DNA of 64,000 bases, taken from NCBI GenBank assembly GCA_028753945.1, contig JAPNXP010000002.1, forward strand, positions 8,184,001-8,248,000, in the 5' to 3' direction. Source of the stretch: Hexactinellida sp. DTS-2022. Taxonomy: Eukaryota; Porifera; Hexactinellida. A model generated the notes under the pieces. It saw nothing but the letters and a program-made list of their open reading frames with translations. It searched no databases and was not told where the DNA came from. The position numbers were made by a program, and so were the translations under genes. Positions 20,685-33,560 of the stretch are shown here, piece by piece; position 1 is the first letter of the stretch, and every line of letters starts with the position of its first letter.

Positions 20685-21490
20685 GCTGTCCCGACGCATT
20701 TCCCTTTATAGGCACTATCTTTTGGTGGCTACTGGCTGGGTAATTGATAGTGCCTCCAATGAAAATGCTGTCGAGACAGCTGCAATTTTTGATTTTTTTT
20801 CCGCAATGTCAGAACGCCTCATGGTGTTTAGACTCATTTAAGAAGTTGTTACAGGACAAAGGAACGGTTGATATATTTAAAGTTTGTTTCTATCTTAAAC
20901 CATCTTGAGTTTAATGACATTCATTGATTATGTATTGATAATAAATTATTTATTTTGTATTTACTTATTTTAGCAATGTTACCAACGGTGAATTGAGTTG
21001 AGTAATAAATTTCTTATAATATTTTATTTTAATTTATCCATTGTATTGTAATACAATTAAATAGAAGCCAGCTCGAATTCACAAATTTAAATCAATATAA
21101 TTATCGCAAGTTGAAACAATAGTGAAAGATTTAACAAGTTAAATCATTAAATTTATTATAAGTTGAAACAATGGAATTTGATTTTACAGTTTTACTGAAT
21201 CTGAAGTGTGAGTAAACAAAGAAATTTCAACACCCATATATGGCATGAATTAAACGCTTTATTAAATTTCCTCTTCTCCAATCTGAAACAAAATTTAGGG
21301 TGAATCCAATGGTGAAATAAAAATTGCGGGTTTAGTACAACATTTTTTGAGTTATGGACCAGCCAAATTTTCAAAGGTGTCAAAGTGGTATAAAAAAATT
21401 GTTATTAAAAATTTTGATCGAGATGCAAATCTGTAACATATGGGATACGGTCACCGATGCTAAAAATTTGAGCTCCGGAGAAATCTAACT
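20685..21490. repeat. dispersed family A copy
   Basis: It contains a stem-loop at about 20687-20800 (AGCTGTCCCGACGCATTTCC and the paired AATGCTGTCGAGACAGCT), then text shared with 62860-63120, then GTTGAAACAATGGAATTTGA shared with 57370, 62310 and, inverted, about 63920. Coding is absent. Copies keep the same internal order, which suggests a non-autonomous element of at least 0.8 kb. Confidence 0.6.
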
Positions 21491-21510
21491 CTGGCCTGTA
21501 GAGCGGATAC

Positions 21511-21543
21511 GGACAAAAAACAAAAAACAAAAAACAAAAAACA
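21511..21543. repeat. microsatellite (CAAAAAA)n
   Basis: Four to five perfect units of CAAAAAA in a row, lying between the family A copy and a pair of TATAGTATAG palindromes. Confidence 0.9.
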
Positions 21544-21549
21544 AGCAGT

Positions 21550-21672
21550 CATTTCAATATTGGGCCACTATACCATAGTATAGTCGGCACAGTATTATAA
21601 TAATAATCGGTAACCAAAGCACTAAGATTAGAACTGGGCCACTATACTATAGTATAGTCGGCACAGTAATAA
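21550..21672. repeat. two TATAGTATAG palindrome units
   Basis: GGGCCACTATACCATAGTAT near 21562 and GGGCCACTATACTATAGTAT near 21638, each followed by AGTCGGCACAGT. These are the same units, inverted, as at 57890-57920 and 63120-63560. Confidence 0.75.
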
Positions 21673-22152
21673 TCTTTCTACCATGACTGCAATCGGATCT
21701 GCCCTGTCCTGTGATGCTCTGCTCTCTCACAATCCGACTCGTGTAGGTCCATAATTGTCCATGGTATTCTCATTCCATTTAACTTTATCTCTCTGATCCA
21801 GCAGTGGTACAGTTTTTCCTCAAAGATGTTCGCTTGCGGCGAGAATCGGATCATGCCCTGTAGTCTGATGCTCTACTCCCTTCGCGTAGGTCCATAATTG
21901 TCCATGGTACACTCGTTTCTTCTAATTTGGAGTATTGTAAGCGAATTTGCATAGCCTGTGATTTTCAATTTAGTGGTAATACTAATGACTTCACTAGGCT
22001 ACTAGAAAACGACACAATTTTATATCAAATGTATTTTGATTCCATTAATTCAAGAACTAGTCTGAAATATAATGGGTGGAGAAATATCACAAATACATTA
22101 AAACAGCTCGACATATTCCGCTAATATGATTTCTAAATTAAAGAAACATGCA

Positions 22153-22550
22153 AGATTCCTCATTCGGATCCGGATCCGCTTGGAAAGAAAATTCAGTTAT
22201 ATTAACTTTGTAGTAATTGATATATGGTAAAGTAAAACTTCGTTAGTAAGAAGACATTAAAATTGTCTCAATCTGTCAATCAGAGATATTTAATTAATTT
22301 TTGTCTCCTATTACTTCATGAAAATTATAATATATTTGAATTGGCGTAGAGTATGTCACTATTGAATAGTTTTTGTAAGTAATTAGAGGTTACTTGGATT
22401 AATAGAATCAATTAAATAGTTGATACACATACAGATTCGCATCCGGTGGATCCGGTAACCTCATCTCGGATCCGGCCGGATCCCGGATCCTCCACAAATG
22501 GGGAAATCCGGCCGGATCCGGAAACGGATCCAGGATCCGGTGCCCTCTAG
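22153..22550. mobile_element. possible MITE with GGATCCGG-rich ends
   Basis: CATTCGGATCCGGATCCGC on the left faces several GGATCCGGCCGGATCC and CGGATCCAGGATCCGG motifs near 22440-22545. The interior is AT-rich. Exact ends and target duplication are unclear. Confidence 0.45.
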
Positions 22551-22559
22551 TTTTTAATA

Positions 22560-23140
22560 TTTAGTCTCGGGAATTGATTTTTTAAACCCAGGTTCTCGGG
22601 AACACGATCTGAAACGTAATGCTGGTGATACAAGGGTTTTGCATTATTGATTGAAATCGGTTTCAAATACTATATACTGCACCTCGATTATAATAAAGAC
22701 TGCATTTTATCATGGTGATGTCATTTTCCAATGAGTAAGCATATTCGTGATTTTGGGTGGTGGATATGTTTGTACAATAAATATGCATATTATATTACAC
22801 TTTCTCTTATAGAGTGTGAGTTTTGATTAATTGGGTCGATTTCCACATTTTGAAAATGTGACAATAACGTCATTAGGTGTTAATTTTTGTTCAAAACTCG
22901 AACTTATCCTATCCAGACCCAAAATACCCTGTTTCCCTTGCTATATATGCTATGTGTATATATGAAGATTAACTGTGTTAAATTTATTGTATAGATTTGA
23001 TGTATTTTTTGCAATTGTATGTCTGTAAACACTACAGTGTACCAACACCAACAGGTATTCGAATCTATTGTCAGATTTACACAATCTGGTTCTCGTTGTT
23101 AATCAATGGCAACAACGATTATTCAGTACTTTAAAGGAAC
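22560..23140. other. AT-rich spacer
   Basis: Nothing recognised beyond local TATATA-rich text. Confidence 0.4.
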
Positions 23141-23149
23141 ACGCCTAAT

Positions 23150-23575
23150 TAGACATTCATTGCCTATCTATTTGAGAGATTCAAAATTAGCTTCCAATGC
23201 CTTCCATAGATTTTAATTTCAGAATGCTAGCTACTTTTAACATTCTCGCTACTACGTCTTTGCTCTTCTATTAATTTGAACGTTTTGTAGTTCACAGTAC
23301 ATTTCCTCCTGCACTTATTCTATTCGAAAGCGTCAAAGGCAAGGTACATCGAAACCTTGTGGGGAACTCTGCCCGAGGTTATACAGGCTACGCAATCCGT
23401 ATCATGGTGAGGCCAGATAATGGTAACGCGACCTGCAACGGCACATCCCCAGTGGCGAATCATCACGTAACACTCCAACCAACACTTCTCCATCTAAAGT
23501 GTATTGCGGAAAGGCAACGCAACTGACGAGTCCAGGCTGGGACGAACGAAACACAAGGATTGGAATTCAATACAG
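23150..23575 (+). repeat. dispersed repeat copy, inverted relative to 12721-13215
   Basis: Carries CCAGATAATGGTAACGCGAC and GGCACATCCCCAGTGGCGAA, the same as in the other copy with small changes, and AAAGGCAAGGTACATCGAA. Outside these motifs the similarity fades gradually. Copies lie about 10.3 kb apart in opposite orientation. Confidence 0.65.
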
Positions 23576-23934
23576 GTGAGTTTCTAGTTAATTTATTGAC
23601 TAAATTACGGTGGATTATTATTATAGTGCTGTCTGTATAAGGGGCGTAGATTCCGGATGAGGATTTGTATGCCCATCTTTATTTGGAGTTGTAGATTAAT
23701 TGGGACTTGGGTGACAATTGTCAATTTGCAATTGGTTAACGCTACCTACGAGTACTATTTTGCCAATGGCTATAAAATCACAAAAAAATTATAATTCGTC
23801 TATAGACGCTTGATTAAGCCCCCAAGGATATGCAAAGGTCAAACGTACAATATCTCGATTAATTTGACCTCTATAAGTACGATATTTGGGATGCTGAGTG
23901 TACTGTTTCAGTGGTTCAGCACTTTCAGGATTGT

Positions 23935-24600
23935 TTGCTGTAACTGACGTGATTTTTTGTGATTTTCCTTGAATATACCTGGCCCATTAGATAGTCTGTG
24001 GTAAAACACCAAAATTGATAAAAAAATCATATAAAAAGAGAAAATTCGCAAAGTTAGGGCCAATATCTATCCTTGGGGTCCTATTTCCAACACACCCCCT
24101 CTCAATACATTTCTCAGACACCCGTGCACCTAGAATTAAAATGCACTAGTGAAAAAGTCTCGCAATATACGACTTCCTATGCGTCCCTAATACATTTTGT
24201 GACCCTCAGACGCCCCGTTTTTTCAAATGACCATATATGGGCATGGATATGTGCCCCATGTTGATGATTCATCAATTTGTATCTCATAAACTAGAGAAAG
24301 CAGAGCTTTGCTCTAATCGATTATTCACATCAATATATCATGCATATATCATTGGAATAACAAATTGGACTATTTTTCAAATAGTTACCATGCTAAGAAG
24401 CCCATGCCCATATATGGAGGTGTCATGTGACCATCACAAACCATCGATCATGAAAATCAGAATTGTGCAAGAGCTTAGCTCTAACTTGCTAACACTATCA
24501 GTAATCGTTTTCGAGGAATATGAACTGCTTCAATTATCTTCAAACCATTTTCTGTCAGAAGTATTGAAGGTTTGTGCCACTATTGTGTCCTTCTATACCC
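23935..24600. repeat. dispersed family B copy 1
   Basis: It shares an ordered set of phrases with 35160-35860 and 42780-43330: ACACCCG, CGACTTCCTATGCGT, AATACATTTTGTGACCCT, CCATATATGGGCATG, AGAGCTTAGCT and CCCATATATGGAGGTGTCAT. The palindromic CCATATATGG core occurs twice per copy. Open frames here are not shared by the other copies. Confidence 0.7.
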
Positions 24601-25587
24601 TCTTCTCCACATAAATATTTTCTAATACCGGCTGTGGAAAAAGCTAGAGAACTCCGTGATTATTTATCATATCAACTTGAAATTTCTGGGAGATGTAGTT
24701 TATATATATATCTAAATATCGTTCAGAGCGTTTCCATACTTTTTTCTATTTTCGAAAAGTTGTATGGCCACATTTCTCAAAAATAGGGAAATTCCATCGA
24801 AAAATTGACCTAAATCTTTGAATTCCTTATAAATTTATAAATTTCGATAATATTGAGGATTTTAACGTATACCATAGCCTACTATATAAAGGCCATTTCA
24901 CTTCTTTGGACCAGGGATTTGATAAAGGCGGGTTTATTTTTCTAACTGTAACCAATTACCTGATTAATACTAGACTCATTATATCAACTACACATATCAA
25001 AGTTTTATATATGGGTCATAGTTGTCTCCCAACATAAATTCAAGCTCAAGTATTATTATAACATGCAAACTAGATAGTATAATTATGAAAACTAAGCAAA
25101 TATTTAGAGGAATCTCTCATGATTTTCTTTGGGGCAGGTAATAGGAACAATAATACAATATGGTTCTTTGCCTTGTTGCTGTTAAGTAACAATTGGCTAC
25201 TGTTGTTAAAATTAAAGTAATTAATTGATTTTCTTCTGTACTAAGCAATCTATACACTCATTAACGAAGTCTTCGCACTTTACACTATCGAGTTTTAGGA
25301 GGGGGAGTTGCTTGAATCCGATCGAAAACATAATTGTAAACACTTTCCAAGGTGTAAATACCACATTTAGCACGTAATTGGAAGGGCCATTTTAAGCAGC
25401 CACGATCAAAAAGGCCAATCAAAAGGCAAAAGTTAAAATTCGGGTCTTCAATTTCCATTCAATTCCGTATATTTTCAGTGAGTACTGAACAACGATCGGG
25501 GTACAAATCTGAGATTTTAGACAATTTCCTTAATAAGAAAGGCAGCATATTCTCCGATAAATGCAAGAGGATGTCCTGTGTATGAAT

Positions 25588-25803
25588 TCAGGAAAAATCT
25601 TCAAAAGAGTGGCCACAGACATTATGTGTGAAATCACAATTCTCCAGATGGCTGCGATAAAGATAATCTTCATGGGTTTCGAAGCTGCTGATAAATTCCA
25701 TAAACGAATCTCTATCTTTATGGACATAATCTTTCCTATTATACAACTTGAGAATATTGGACTGTTTAAGTGCGCTCTCATTTTCCAGGACTTGACGAAC
25801 CAA
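25588..25803 (-). pseudogene. coding-like relic, unidentified, Cys/His at the end
   Basis: A 71-codon minus-strand open frame, rich in charged and aromatic residues, that ends in HLENCDFTHNVCGHSFEDF before a stop. A stop also lies shortly upstream, so only a fragment remains. The amino-acid composition looks more like protein than the two overlapping frames. No family recognised; it could be a remnant of the transposase of the surrounding inverted-repeat element. Confidence 0.25.
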
Positions 25804-26491
25804 TACATTGTAGTTTTACATCTGTAATCTCGTTCTTTGAGACGAACTCCCTTCCAAGAGTGTTGATTAATCAATCAATGTCCATATCTATCGGTTTTCA
25901 AACATCCAGCTGATTGAGAGATTCGCAAGGGTTCCACAATTATAACACTTTAACTTGAAGAAACTTGTTAATAGTAATAATGTTTTGGACTGAAATGACA
26001 ATATTTGATGTCTTATTGACAATATAAATGTGGTATCAAGGTGCCAAAAAACAATCCTTGGGGATCTTAATGTCAGATGATTTAGAGACAGTGAATTTTC
26101 TCTGTTCTTCTTCGTACAAGTCAACACTCTGTCTCATTGCCTATATACAATAACATAAAACATGTTAAAATACAAAACCTTTACATTTAGCACAACTTGA
26201 CATACTTGGATCAGTAAATCATGCTCCTTTTGTCTCTATCAAGCCGCTGATACTTGATAGTGCAGTGTGATTAAGACGATCAGGGCCACCAGGAAGGTAT
26301 TTAGGTACTGCGCTTTACTTCAATGTAGCTTTATTGGTCGTATCTTCGTTTGGCCATCATGTCAAGATAAGTTTGTGTGTCAATGATATCATCAGGATCA
26401 AAGTATTTAGCACAAACGAAAATGTTTTCAGTGTGTGAAGATCTAGCATATAATTACATAATTACGTATGATTAATTAAAGAGCATCCTTA

Positions 26492-26639
26492 TATGTAGAC
26501 GGTCTATATAAAAAGCCCATACAAATAAGCCAAAAAATTGTCGACCGTCTATAAATTCTGTAGACCAAACCCCCTGCCGTCTATGGGTATTACTAATGTA
26601 TATGTAAGAAACCTGGTCTAGAAATAGATGGTCTACATA
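26492..26639. mobile_element. small MITE with ends TATGTAGAC
   Basis: TATGTAGACGGTCTATA and, inverted, TATGTAGACCATCTAT bracket 148 bp; TA occurs on both sides. The interior holds further GTAGAC and GTCTAT motifs. Confidence 0.6.
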
Positions 26640-27129
26640 TAAGTTATTTATTAATTAAAGTATGTAAGTGATGTTAAGCTTAAAGGAAAACTGGTAAGTA
26701 ATCAATTAAGCATGTCCAACTAGTAAAGATATACTCACCATCTCTATCAGAAAAGTTTTCATTTATCATTTATATCTTGCGGCCCAGAAGGAAGTGAAAT
26801 ACTGCAACACCACTATGGTCACTATAGTATCCAGTAGCACATCTGGGAGCAGAACAAGTGTTGGGCATGAGTTCAGGATATAAATAAACAAGGAGCTAGC
26901 ATTATAAAGGCAAAGTATGATTGAATTAAAGAGAATTTGTAATTAGAATAACTAATATTGACAGACGAATCTCGTTAACTATTTTTCTAAACCAGAAAAG
27001 CATTTATATTTTTAATCAAAATATGTATATTTACATTATGGGTATACAAGAAAATCGCCTTCATCTTATCCCTGGTCCAGGCGCATTTGGCTCAGTGAAA
27101 TGGCCTTATGTTTAGTAGGCTATGCGTAT

Positions 27130-30100
27130 ACCCAATTTGAATGCATATTGATTTACTAGTAATGAAGTAAAACAAAGTGTTTCAAGTTATCGTGATTTTC
27201 TACTAGAAATATGTATGGCTTATATTACATAGCAACGCTATATATGTTTCTTTGAATATAGGCAAGTTTAAGAATGAAATCAATGATGTTAGTTATTTTT
27301 AAATACTCTATAGTAAGGTAAAGGAACTGATATACTAATTGAATTGACATCGTTAATAGTTTTGATTTTACCCATTACGTCACAGTCCTGACTAGTCGTA
27401 GATAGCGTAAATAGAGAATCAACAAATTATTAGTATGTCCAGGGCCCTACGAAGCATACTGGATCCTACGCAGTGAGGTCTGTTAACATAACAGTGCAGT
27501 ATGTTCATGTATAAATGCAGAGGACTGGAATGTGGCTGTAAGGGAGGAGGAGGCCACATATAACTTATTTTGTAGATTATATGTCTTGTACATGACTTAT
27601 GTTAATTTCACATAGAAGATTTAGCTCACAAAGCCAATAATCGTTCACTTAGAGAGTTGGATGTAAATATGGAGAGGATTAAGCTACCCAAGCAAACAAC
27701 ACATGCGTTCTATTTTGGTTCTGTATTATACTTATTCTATTAAAGCTAGATTTCCTTAGGAAATCCAGTTTTTCGATTGCTTTTCGTGTACCTTATTTGT
27801 TAAGTTACTGTATTAACTACGCGCTGACGGCAGGAAATCGACTCTAGCCCTTGTACCTTTCGTAATATAGTACTGTAAATAAAATTGGAACTAAATTATA
27901 TTTGTATTTTGATTTCTGCAAGTCAATGAATTTGCTGTCCAATACAAAGTTCAGCAATATGGCCTGATAGCAAGTTAGGTTAACTTGTCTATATTTCATC
28001 TTTTGGAGTAAATTCTTTTTAACGATGATATCAACTTTCAATTCAATGGTTAGGCGATTAATTTGGCATAAATTATTATTGTGAATAACACATTAATAGA
28101 CAGAAGACTCGCGTTATTGTGAACACGGATAAGGCCAAATGTCAGTTTAAATCTCCTAAATATCCTAATGCATGCAAGTGATTACAGTTAATACGAATTC
28201 AGGTATAACATGAAAAAATCGATTTCTGTATAGGTTTCAAATCCACTACAAAATAAGTGATAATACAGAGTGTTCTTTTGAAAGTAAATGTATCAACAGG
28301 AATAATTCTACTTCTCTACATTTCCCTAGATATAGGTAACTAGACTGAAAAATGTTTAAAAGTTATTATTTCAATATTCAGCTGACACGACTATTGTTGT
28401 TCTTGCAGATACAAATCCGCCAAAAGCTACAGTAACGTAAGTTAGATCCGTTCCTTAAATGAGTACGAATACTTGGTACAATGAAATCCGAACTTTACTC
28501 TAGATAGTTATGTGACGCATTTCGATATTCGCCAGGAACTAATTGATTGGAGAACCAGCGATTGTTTTCCAAATTGTAAATTAAGCTAAATATGTAAATT
28601 TACATTCCATGATATGAATTATCTATCTGAATTGACTTTTAAGTACCATACTATATTCATATATTTAGGAAGATGGAGATATTCAAAGTGTTTTTCTAAT
28701 CAGCAACACAATGAAGTAATATTTCCTATTATAGTAAACTGCATATAGAATTATCGTTCATTGAAAAATCATCAGTTTTGGTTACACCAAAGGTTCTACA
28801 AAGGTTCCAACTAGCGGCCTAATTTTTAGCACCGAAATTTTGCAGACCTAAATTGACAATTTTGTGTAAGTAAATAGATTCAATTTAGCGCCAGTAAGAA
28901 GATTGAAATCCAGATTTTCGCTCCAAAATGAAACCTTGTAAGCATATTGTCTCTGCAAAAGTATCATAGGCGTAAGACCACCCGCCACCCGGACATTTCC
29001 AGATGGCTAAGACCTATACGCAGTTATCCGGATAATAGTACACATGGATAGAGGTGGGTTACCGTTAATCGAATCTGCCAGTTTTCACTTTCTGATAAGC
29101 TTTAATGAACACCGGTTTACAACACACAACTTTCTCTTTCCTGTAACCTATTGAGGGAAAGTATTAATGAATGAATTTTCAGATCTGCGATCCTCTTGGT
29201 ATACAATAATGATAAACTCTGTCGACAAAGTTCAATTGTTGTACATCCCAACGGTATTGATCAGTGGGTATAATGTATTATCAGTCAAGAGTCCCTAACT
29301 AAATAGCAGTACTGCCTAACTGTCCTTCAGACTGCCCCTCCCAACTCGGAGGGTGAAACTAGTTTATTTGGACCCTGAGTTAATAAGATATGTATGTAAC
29401 ATATATATTTTTGCAAAAATACACCAAAAATTAAAGTATAAATAAAAATAAACATACACTGTAAAGTTAGGAATATGATTATAACATAATAATGTTATAT
29501 ACTCTAACCTAGTAGACCCTCAAGCTGAGCGTTCCGCTCTGAAGCTGGTCAATAATATTCAGCACTGAAGAGCATTTCATGCAATACAATGCCATCGTTT
29601 CTACATTCTTATTTCTTCATCACTCTTATTCACTCAACGGATGCTAGGTAATTTAATTCTGTTCCTGTTATAGAAGACACTTAAGTTTGTAATACTGGAA
29701 TGACAAATTATTGTAGCGTCCCAGACGCCCCATTAAATCCTTGTAAACATCTTTCCAGTATCCACCCTCAAATCTGTTTACATTTAAGGCTATATGCATT
29801 CTGTCGGGCCAAAATGGCCGAATCACTCTTGTTAATTTTTTTATAACTCTTAGAATGTTATATTTTGTTGTAGATCTAGTTTCAGGACTAGCGCATTACA
29901 AGTTTTCATATTACAGAACTTTTATAAGTCGATCCTGATATAATCATTAATGTTAGAATTCCGTTCATGCATATTTTAGTGGTAATTTTCAGCAGAATTA
30001 ATTTTATGTAGAACCTAGAGACGTCAATTCGATCCCGAATCACCTAAACTAAGTTTCTGCTATCAGTAGGCATATAGATCTATCCTGTAAAGCATCCGAT

Positions 30101-31460
30101 TCTATACCATCCTTTGAAACTTTGGAGAATTTCAAAATATTATACATTTTCGAGTGAGATAATTTCCAAGGGTCAAATATCATAATTATATAGAATATAT
30201 CTTAGTTCGTGCTTTACAGGATAGTTAACATAGTATATTTACTATACAAACTTGAATTGAATAAAACAGAAGCCTATTTACTATACTAGCTCCTACATAA
30301 CTTTGGTTCTATATGAATTCCCATACAAAGAGCGTAATACACTTTATCAGACTAAAAATAGCTACAGTTTCGAATATAATGATTGGAATGAGCTGAGATT
30401 TATTTTAAACTTAGAAAGCACTATTTAAATACTGAAGCCATAACTTCCTCACCGAAGGTAAATAGCCTTAACATTCTGTCAATCTTATAGCATTCAAGAC
30501 ATTTAAAGTATGTAGATCTAACTTTAAATATATAAATATCATTGAAATCAATTATTAAACCGATTAGGAGTACACACAATTTCATATTGCTCATCGTATT
30601 CTTTCTTTATACTTAAATGTATACGACGACCAATTTCGGTGGAGTACAGCCAACTGCAAATAGTAAGTCGAAATCTATTTCATCATTTATTTTACTCTAG
30701 TCTTACTCTGTTCGAGCTTGGAAGTATGTACATCTTGAGCATTTTAATTATGATGGCATTTACATATCCCATATTCCACGCCAAATCTTCCAATTACTTC
30801 ACTTGTTGGGATTTAAGTTTCGTAGGTTATTTAAGATGTTGGCTCCATTGTACAACTGAAATGTTGCTTACTAGAGGTACCGTTTTTCAAACTATCATTC
30901 TTGCGAAAGACTGCCCAGAATATTTACGAACCAGAATTTGAAGAGCGTTGTTAAGACTAAGTCGATGAATAACTAGTGTTTAAACACCTTGCAAATCCAA
31001 TATACACATACAATAAATTTGAACACTTGTAAATTGCTCATAATATCTTTGTTATTCGCTGATTACCAGCATGTCGATTAGAAATCATTTGGATGTTTAT
31101 CGAGTGGTAGCATATAGAATTTTGTATATCAAAGCTAATGTTTGACTCGATTTATCCACATAATCCGCGAAAATTGAACAAAACAACAAGAAAATCAAGA
31201 GACTTCTCGTCCAAGAAGTTAAAAGTGATTACGGGATAATTCCTTATTACTCTACATTTGACTAAATGTACTCTACATTTGACTCACATATTAGTTCCTT
31301 GTATGCGAAGCACACTATCTGACCATAGCTTAACGTGTTGATAGAAGGTATTCAATCATTTGGATTATTGTGTTTGTCTTCTTACTTACTTATCCAATAG
31401 GAGAGATTATATGTTATTATGTGTGATGTTTGAACTCTTGATACATATATAAACTGTATT
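27130..31460. other. 4.3 kb without recognisable genes or elements
   Basis: AT-rich single-copy-looking DNA. A short inverted repeat, CTATCCTGTAAAGCA near 30082 and TGCTTTACAGGATAG near 30210, is the only structure I noted. A 100-codon hydrophobic open frame at 30639-30941 has no family signature and is not called. Confidence 0.4.
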
Positions 31461-31464
31461 CAGG

Positions 31465-33050
31465 GTAGTGACTCGTTATACCACTTATAATAATTATAGT
31501 TCTAGTTATCCGGGAGTTAATTCTGAATTGTCTAGTGGTCCACAAGTCATTTATTCCGCAGTTTTCCTTGAAGTTATCTGTTACTTTGTGAAATCTTTGT
31601 AATCTATCTTACATCTATAAAAGGTATCCCGGGTAGTGACTCGTTATACCACTTATAGTAATTGTTCTTCTTGTTATCCGAAAATTTATTATGAACCGTC
31701 TAATGGGTCCACAAGTTAAATATTCCGCAGTTTTCCCTGATGTTATCTGTTACTTTGTGAGATCTTTGAAATATATGATACATCTATAAAAGGTACCACG
31801 GGTAGTGACTCGTTGTACTACTTATACTAATTATTGGTCTAGATATCAGAAAGTTTATTGTGAATTGTCTAGTCGGTCCACATATTGCATATCCCACACT
31901 TTTCCCTGAAGTTATCTGTTACTTATGTGTCAAGTTTGCAATCTATGATACATTTATAAACTGTTATCAGGTAGTGACTCGTTACAACACTTGTGAATTA
32001 TTGTTGCTCTATTTGTCCGAAAGTTTATTGTGAATTGTCTAGTCGGTCCACAAGTTACATATCCCGAAGTTTTCTCTCAAGTTATCCTTTAGTTTTGTGA
32101 CATCTTTGAAATCTTTGATACATCAATAAATTGAATCCGTTTAGTAACTCGTTATACCACTTATCTATGCAATTAAAACACAAGCCTGGGTATATATGTG
32201 TGTATATATAGTATATTTGTTTGTATGTTACGAGTTGATAGAAGAAAGTGTAGGGTTTCCAAATGTGATTTTTGGCATATAGAGGTAACATTTGGCACCC
32301 GACAATAAGTTGAGGTTTCCACTCAAAATTTCTCACACCTCGACAAGTTGTGACGTCATTGTCACAATTCGAGAAACCTGGAAATTAACTTAATCGCACA
32401 TAATTCGCGCCCTTTAAGAGATAAAAATCTGAAAATTTAATAGAACATGTACATTAATGATGCGGACACATTGGTCACACCAGATTTCCAATATGCTGAG
32501 TCATTATCGCATGATGATGTATTCACTAAAATTTCACATTGTTAAATTTGACAACTTAGGCTTATTTACGCTTTATAATCAATATTAGGAGTATATAAAC
32601 CACACACCAACCGCGAAGCGGTTGGTATGTGGTTGTGTTTTGCCGCGAAGCGACCTAGCCTGCGAAGATCGCTAGTAGTAATTATTGTTTAAGTTACCGA
32701 AAATTTATTGTGAATTGTCTAGTCTGTATACAAGCTACAAAGCCCGCAGTTTTAACTGAAGTCATCTGTTACTTTTGTGACATCTTTGAAATCTTTGATC
32801 CATCTATAAATTGAATTCCGTTTAGTAACTCGTTATACCACTTATAGTAATTGTTCTTCTAGTTATCTAGAATTTTATTGTGAATTGTCCAGCCGGTCCA
32901 CAAGTTACATATTCGCAGTTTTCCCTGAAGTCAACTGTTACTTTGTGACATCTTTGAAATCTTTGATAATAAATAATTTGAATTGCGTTTAGTAACTCGT
33001 TTTATCACTTATAGTAATTACTGTCCAAGTTATCCGATAATTAATTGTGA
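31465..33050. repeat. tandem array, unit ~169 bp, interrupted
   Basis: The phrase GTAGTGACTCGTTATACCAC or close variants starts units at about 31465, 31633, 31802, 31971 and 32141, and again (TTTAGTAACTCGTT) at about 32820 and 32990. TTATTGTGAATTGTCTAGTC and CCGCAGTTTTCCCTGAAG recur within each. A stretch of about 500 bp at 32165-32670 interrupts the array. The last unit is cut abruptly at about 33050 by GC-rich sequence. Confidence 0.8.
32165..32675. other. interruption of the 169-bp array, ending in a hairpin cluster
   Basis: AT-rich sequence followed at 32600-32670 by ACCAACCGCGAAGCGGTTGG, then GCCGCGAAGCGAC and GCGAAGATCGC. The first forms a strong hairpin. The cluster lies at the right edge, so this may be an inserted element with hairpins at one end. 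No transposase or target duplication was found. Confidence 0.45.
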
Positions 33051-33560
33051 ATTGTCAACCTCCCAAAGCGGTACACATCGGGAGAATGATTTTGTGCCGC
33101 TTCTCGGAGGTTGCTGCCACTCGGAGGTGCCGCTTTGGGAGGTTTACCTGTTTAGGTAAACGAGTACTTATGCGGCCGCAAGGTCTGCCCATCTACCGAC
33201 GTCGCAGACAAGAAGGCCGCTCTCGGATCTCCGGCCACGCCCTCCTTAAGGACGTCCCCCTCTACAGCTCCCCCGACCCGAAATTCTTGCGGAAGAGAGC
33301 CTCCTCCGCCGCGGAGCCGAGTCCCAAGATTACGCGGCTGTAGCAGCCGCGCTACGACTGGCACATGACTCGATCCTTCCTCCGCCAGGAGGGGGCCAAA
33401 ATAAAGACCAACATGGGCATAGTTTCTTCGTTAATTTCCCAATTTGAGGTCCTCTCCACCTCCACGGCCTCCACGCCCCCAGGACATACGGCGCAGTTAA
33501 CTCGGCTCACGTCATGTCTCTACTACTGCAGCTGGCTCGCGCCTACAGATACAAAAGTCC
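33050..33560 (+). other. GC-rich block with unidentified coding-like frame
   Basis: Composition changes sharply from AT-rich to GC-rich at about 33050 and back at about 33570. It opens with an inverted repeat (ACCTCCCAAAGCGG at 33058 and CCGCTTTGGGAGGT at 33128). One plus-strand frame runs from 33047 to 33565 with a single TAG at 33341-33343; the second half reads MTRSFLRQEGAKIKTNMG and onward. I do not recognise the protein. Base composition unlike the neighbours suggests transfer, a transposon coding fragment or a contaminant join. Confidence 0.4.

Larger units (their letters stand above)
24866..27125. mobile_element. possible 2.3-kb inverted-repeat element
   Basis: ATAGCCTACTATATAAAGGC with GGACCAGGGATTTGATAAAGGC near 24867-24930 returns inverted near 27050-27127 (CATAGCCTACTAAACATAAG and GGACCAGGGATAAGATGAAGG). 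The terminal phrase resembles the foldback family (GGCCTACTATATA). Between the arms lie a degraded coding-like stretch (25588-25803) and a small MITE (26492-26639). Confidence 0.5.

Noticed and set aside
30015-30050. tRNA-like T-arm (GATCCCGAATC)
   Set aside because: No acceptor stem or D-arm partner at the right spacing; no tRNA gene could be folded here.
30639-30941. 100-codon hydrophobic open frame
   Set aside because: No family signature, no splice context and no support beyond length; open frames of this size occur by chance.
32600-32675. Hairpin cluster as a bacterial-type terminator
   Set aside because: There is no bacterial gene context and no U-tract; the window is clearly eukaryotic.
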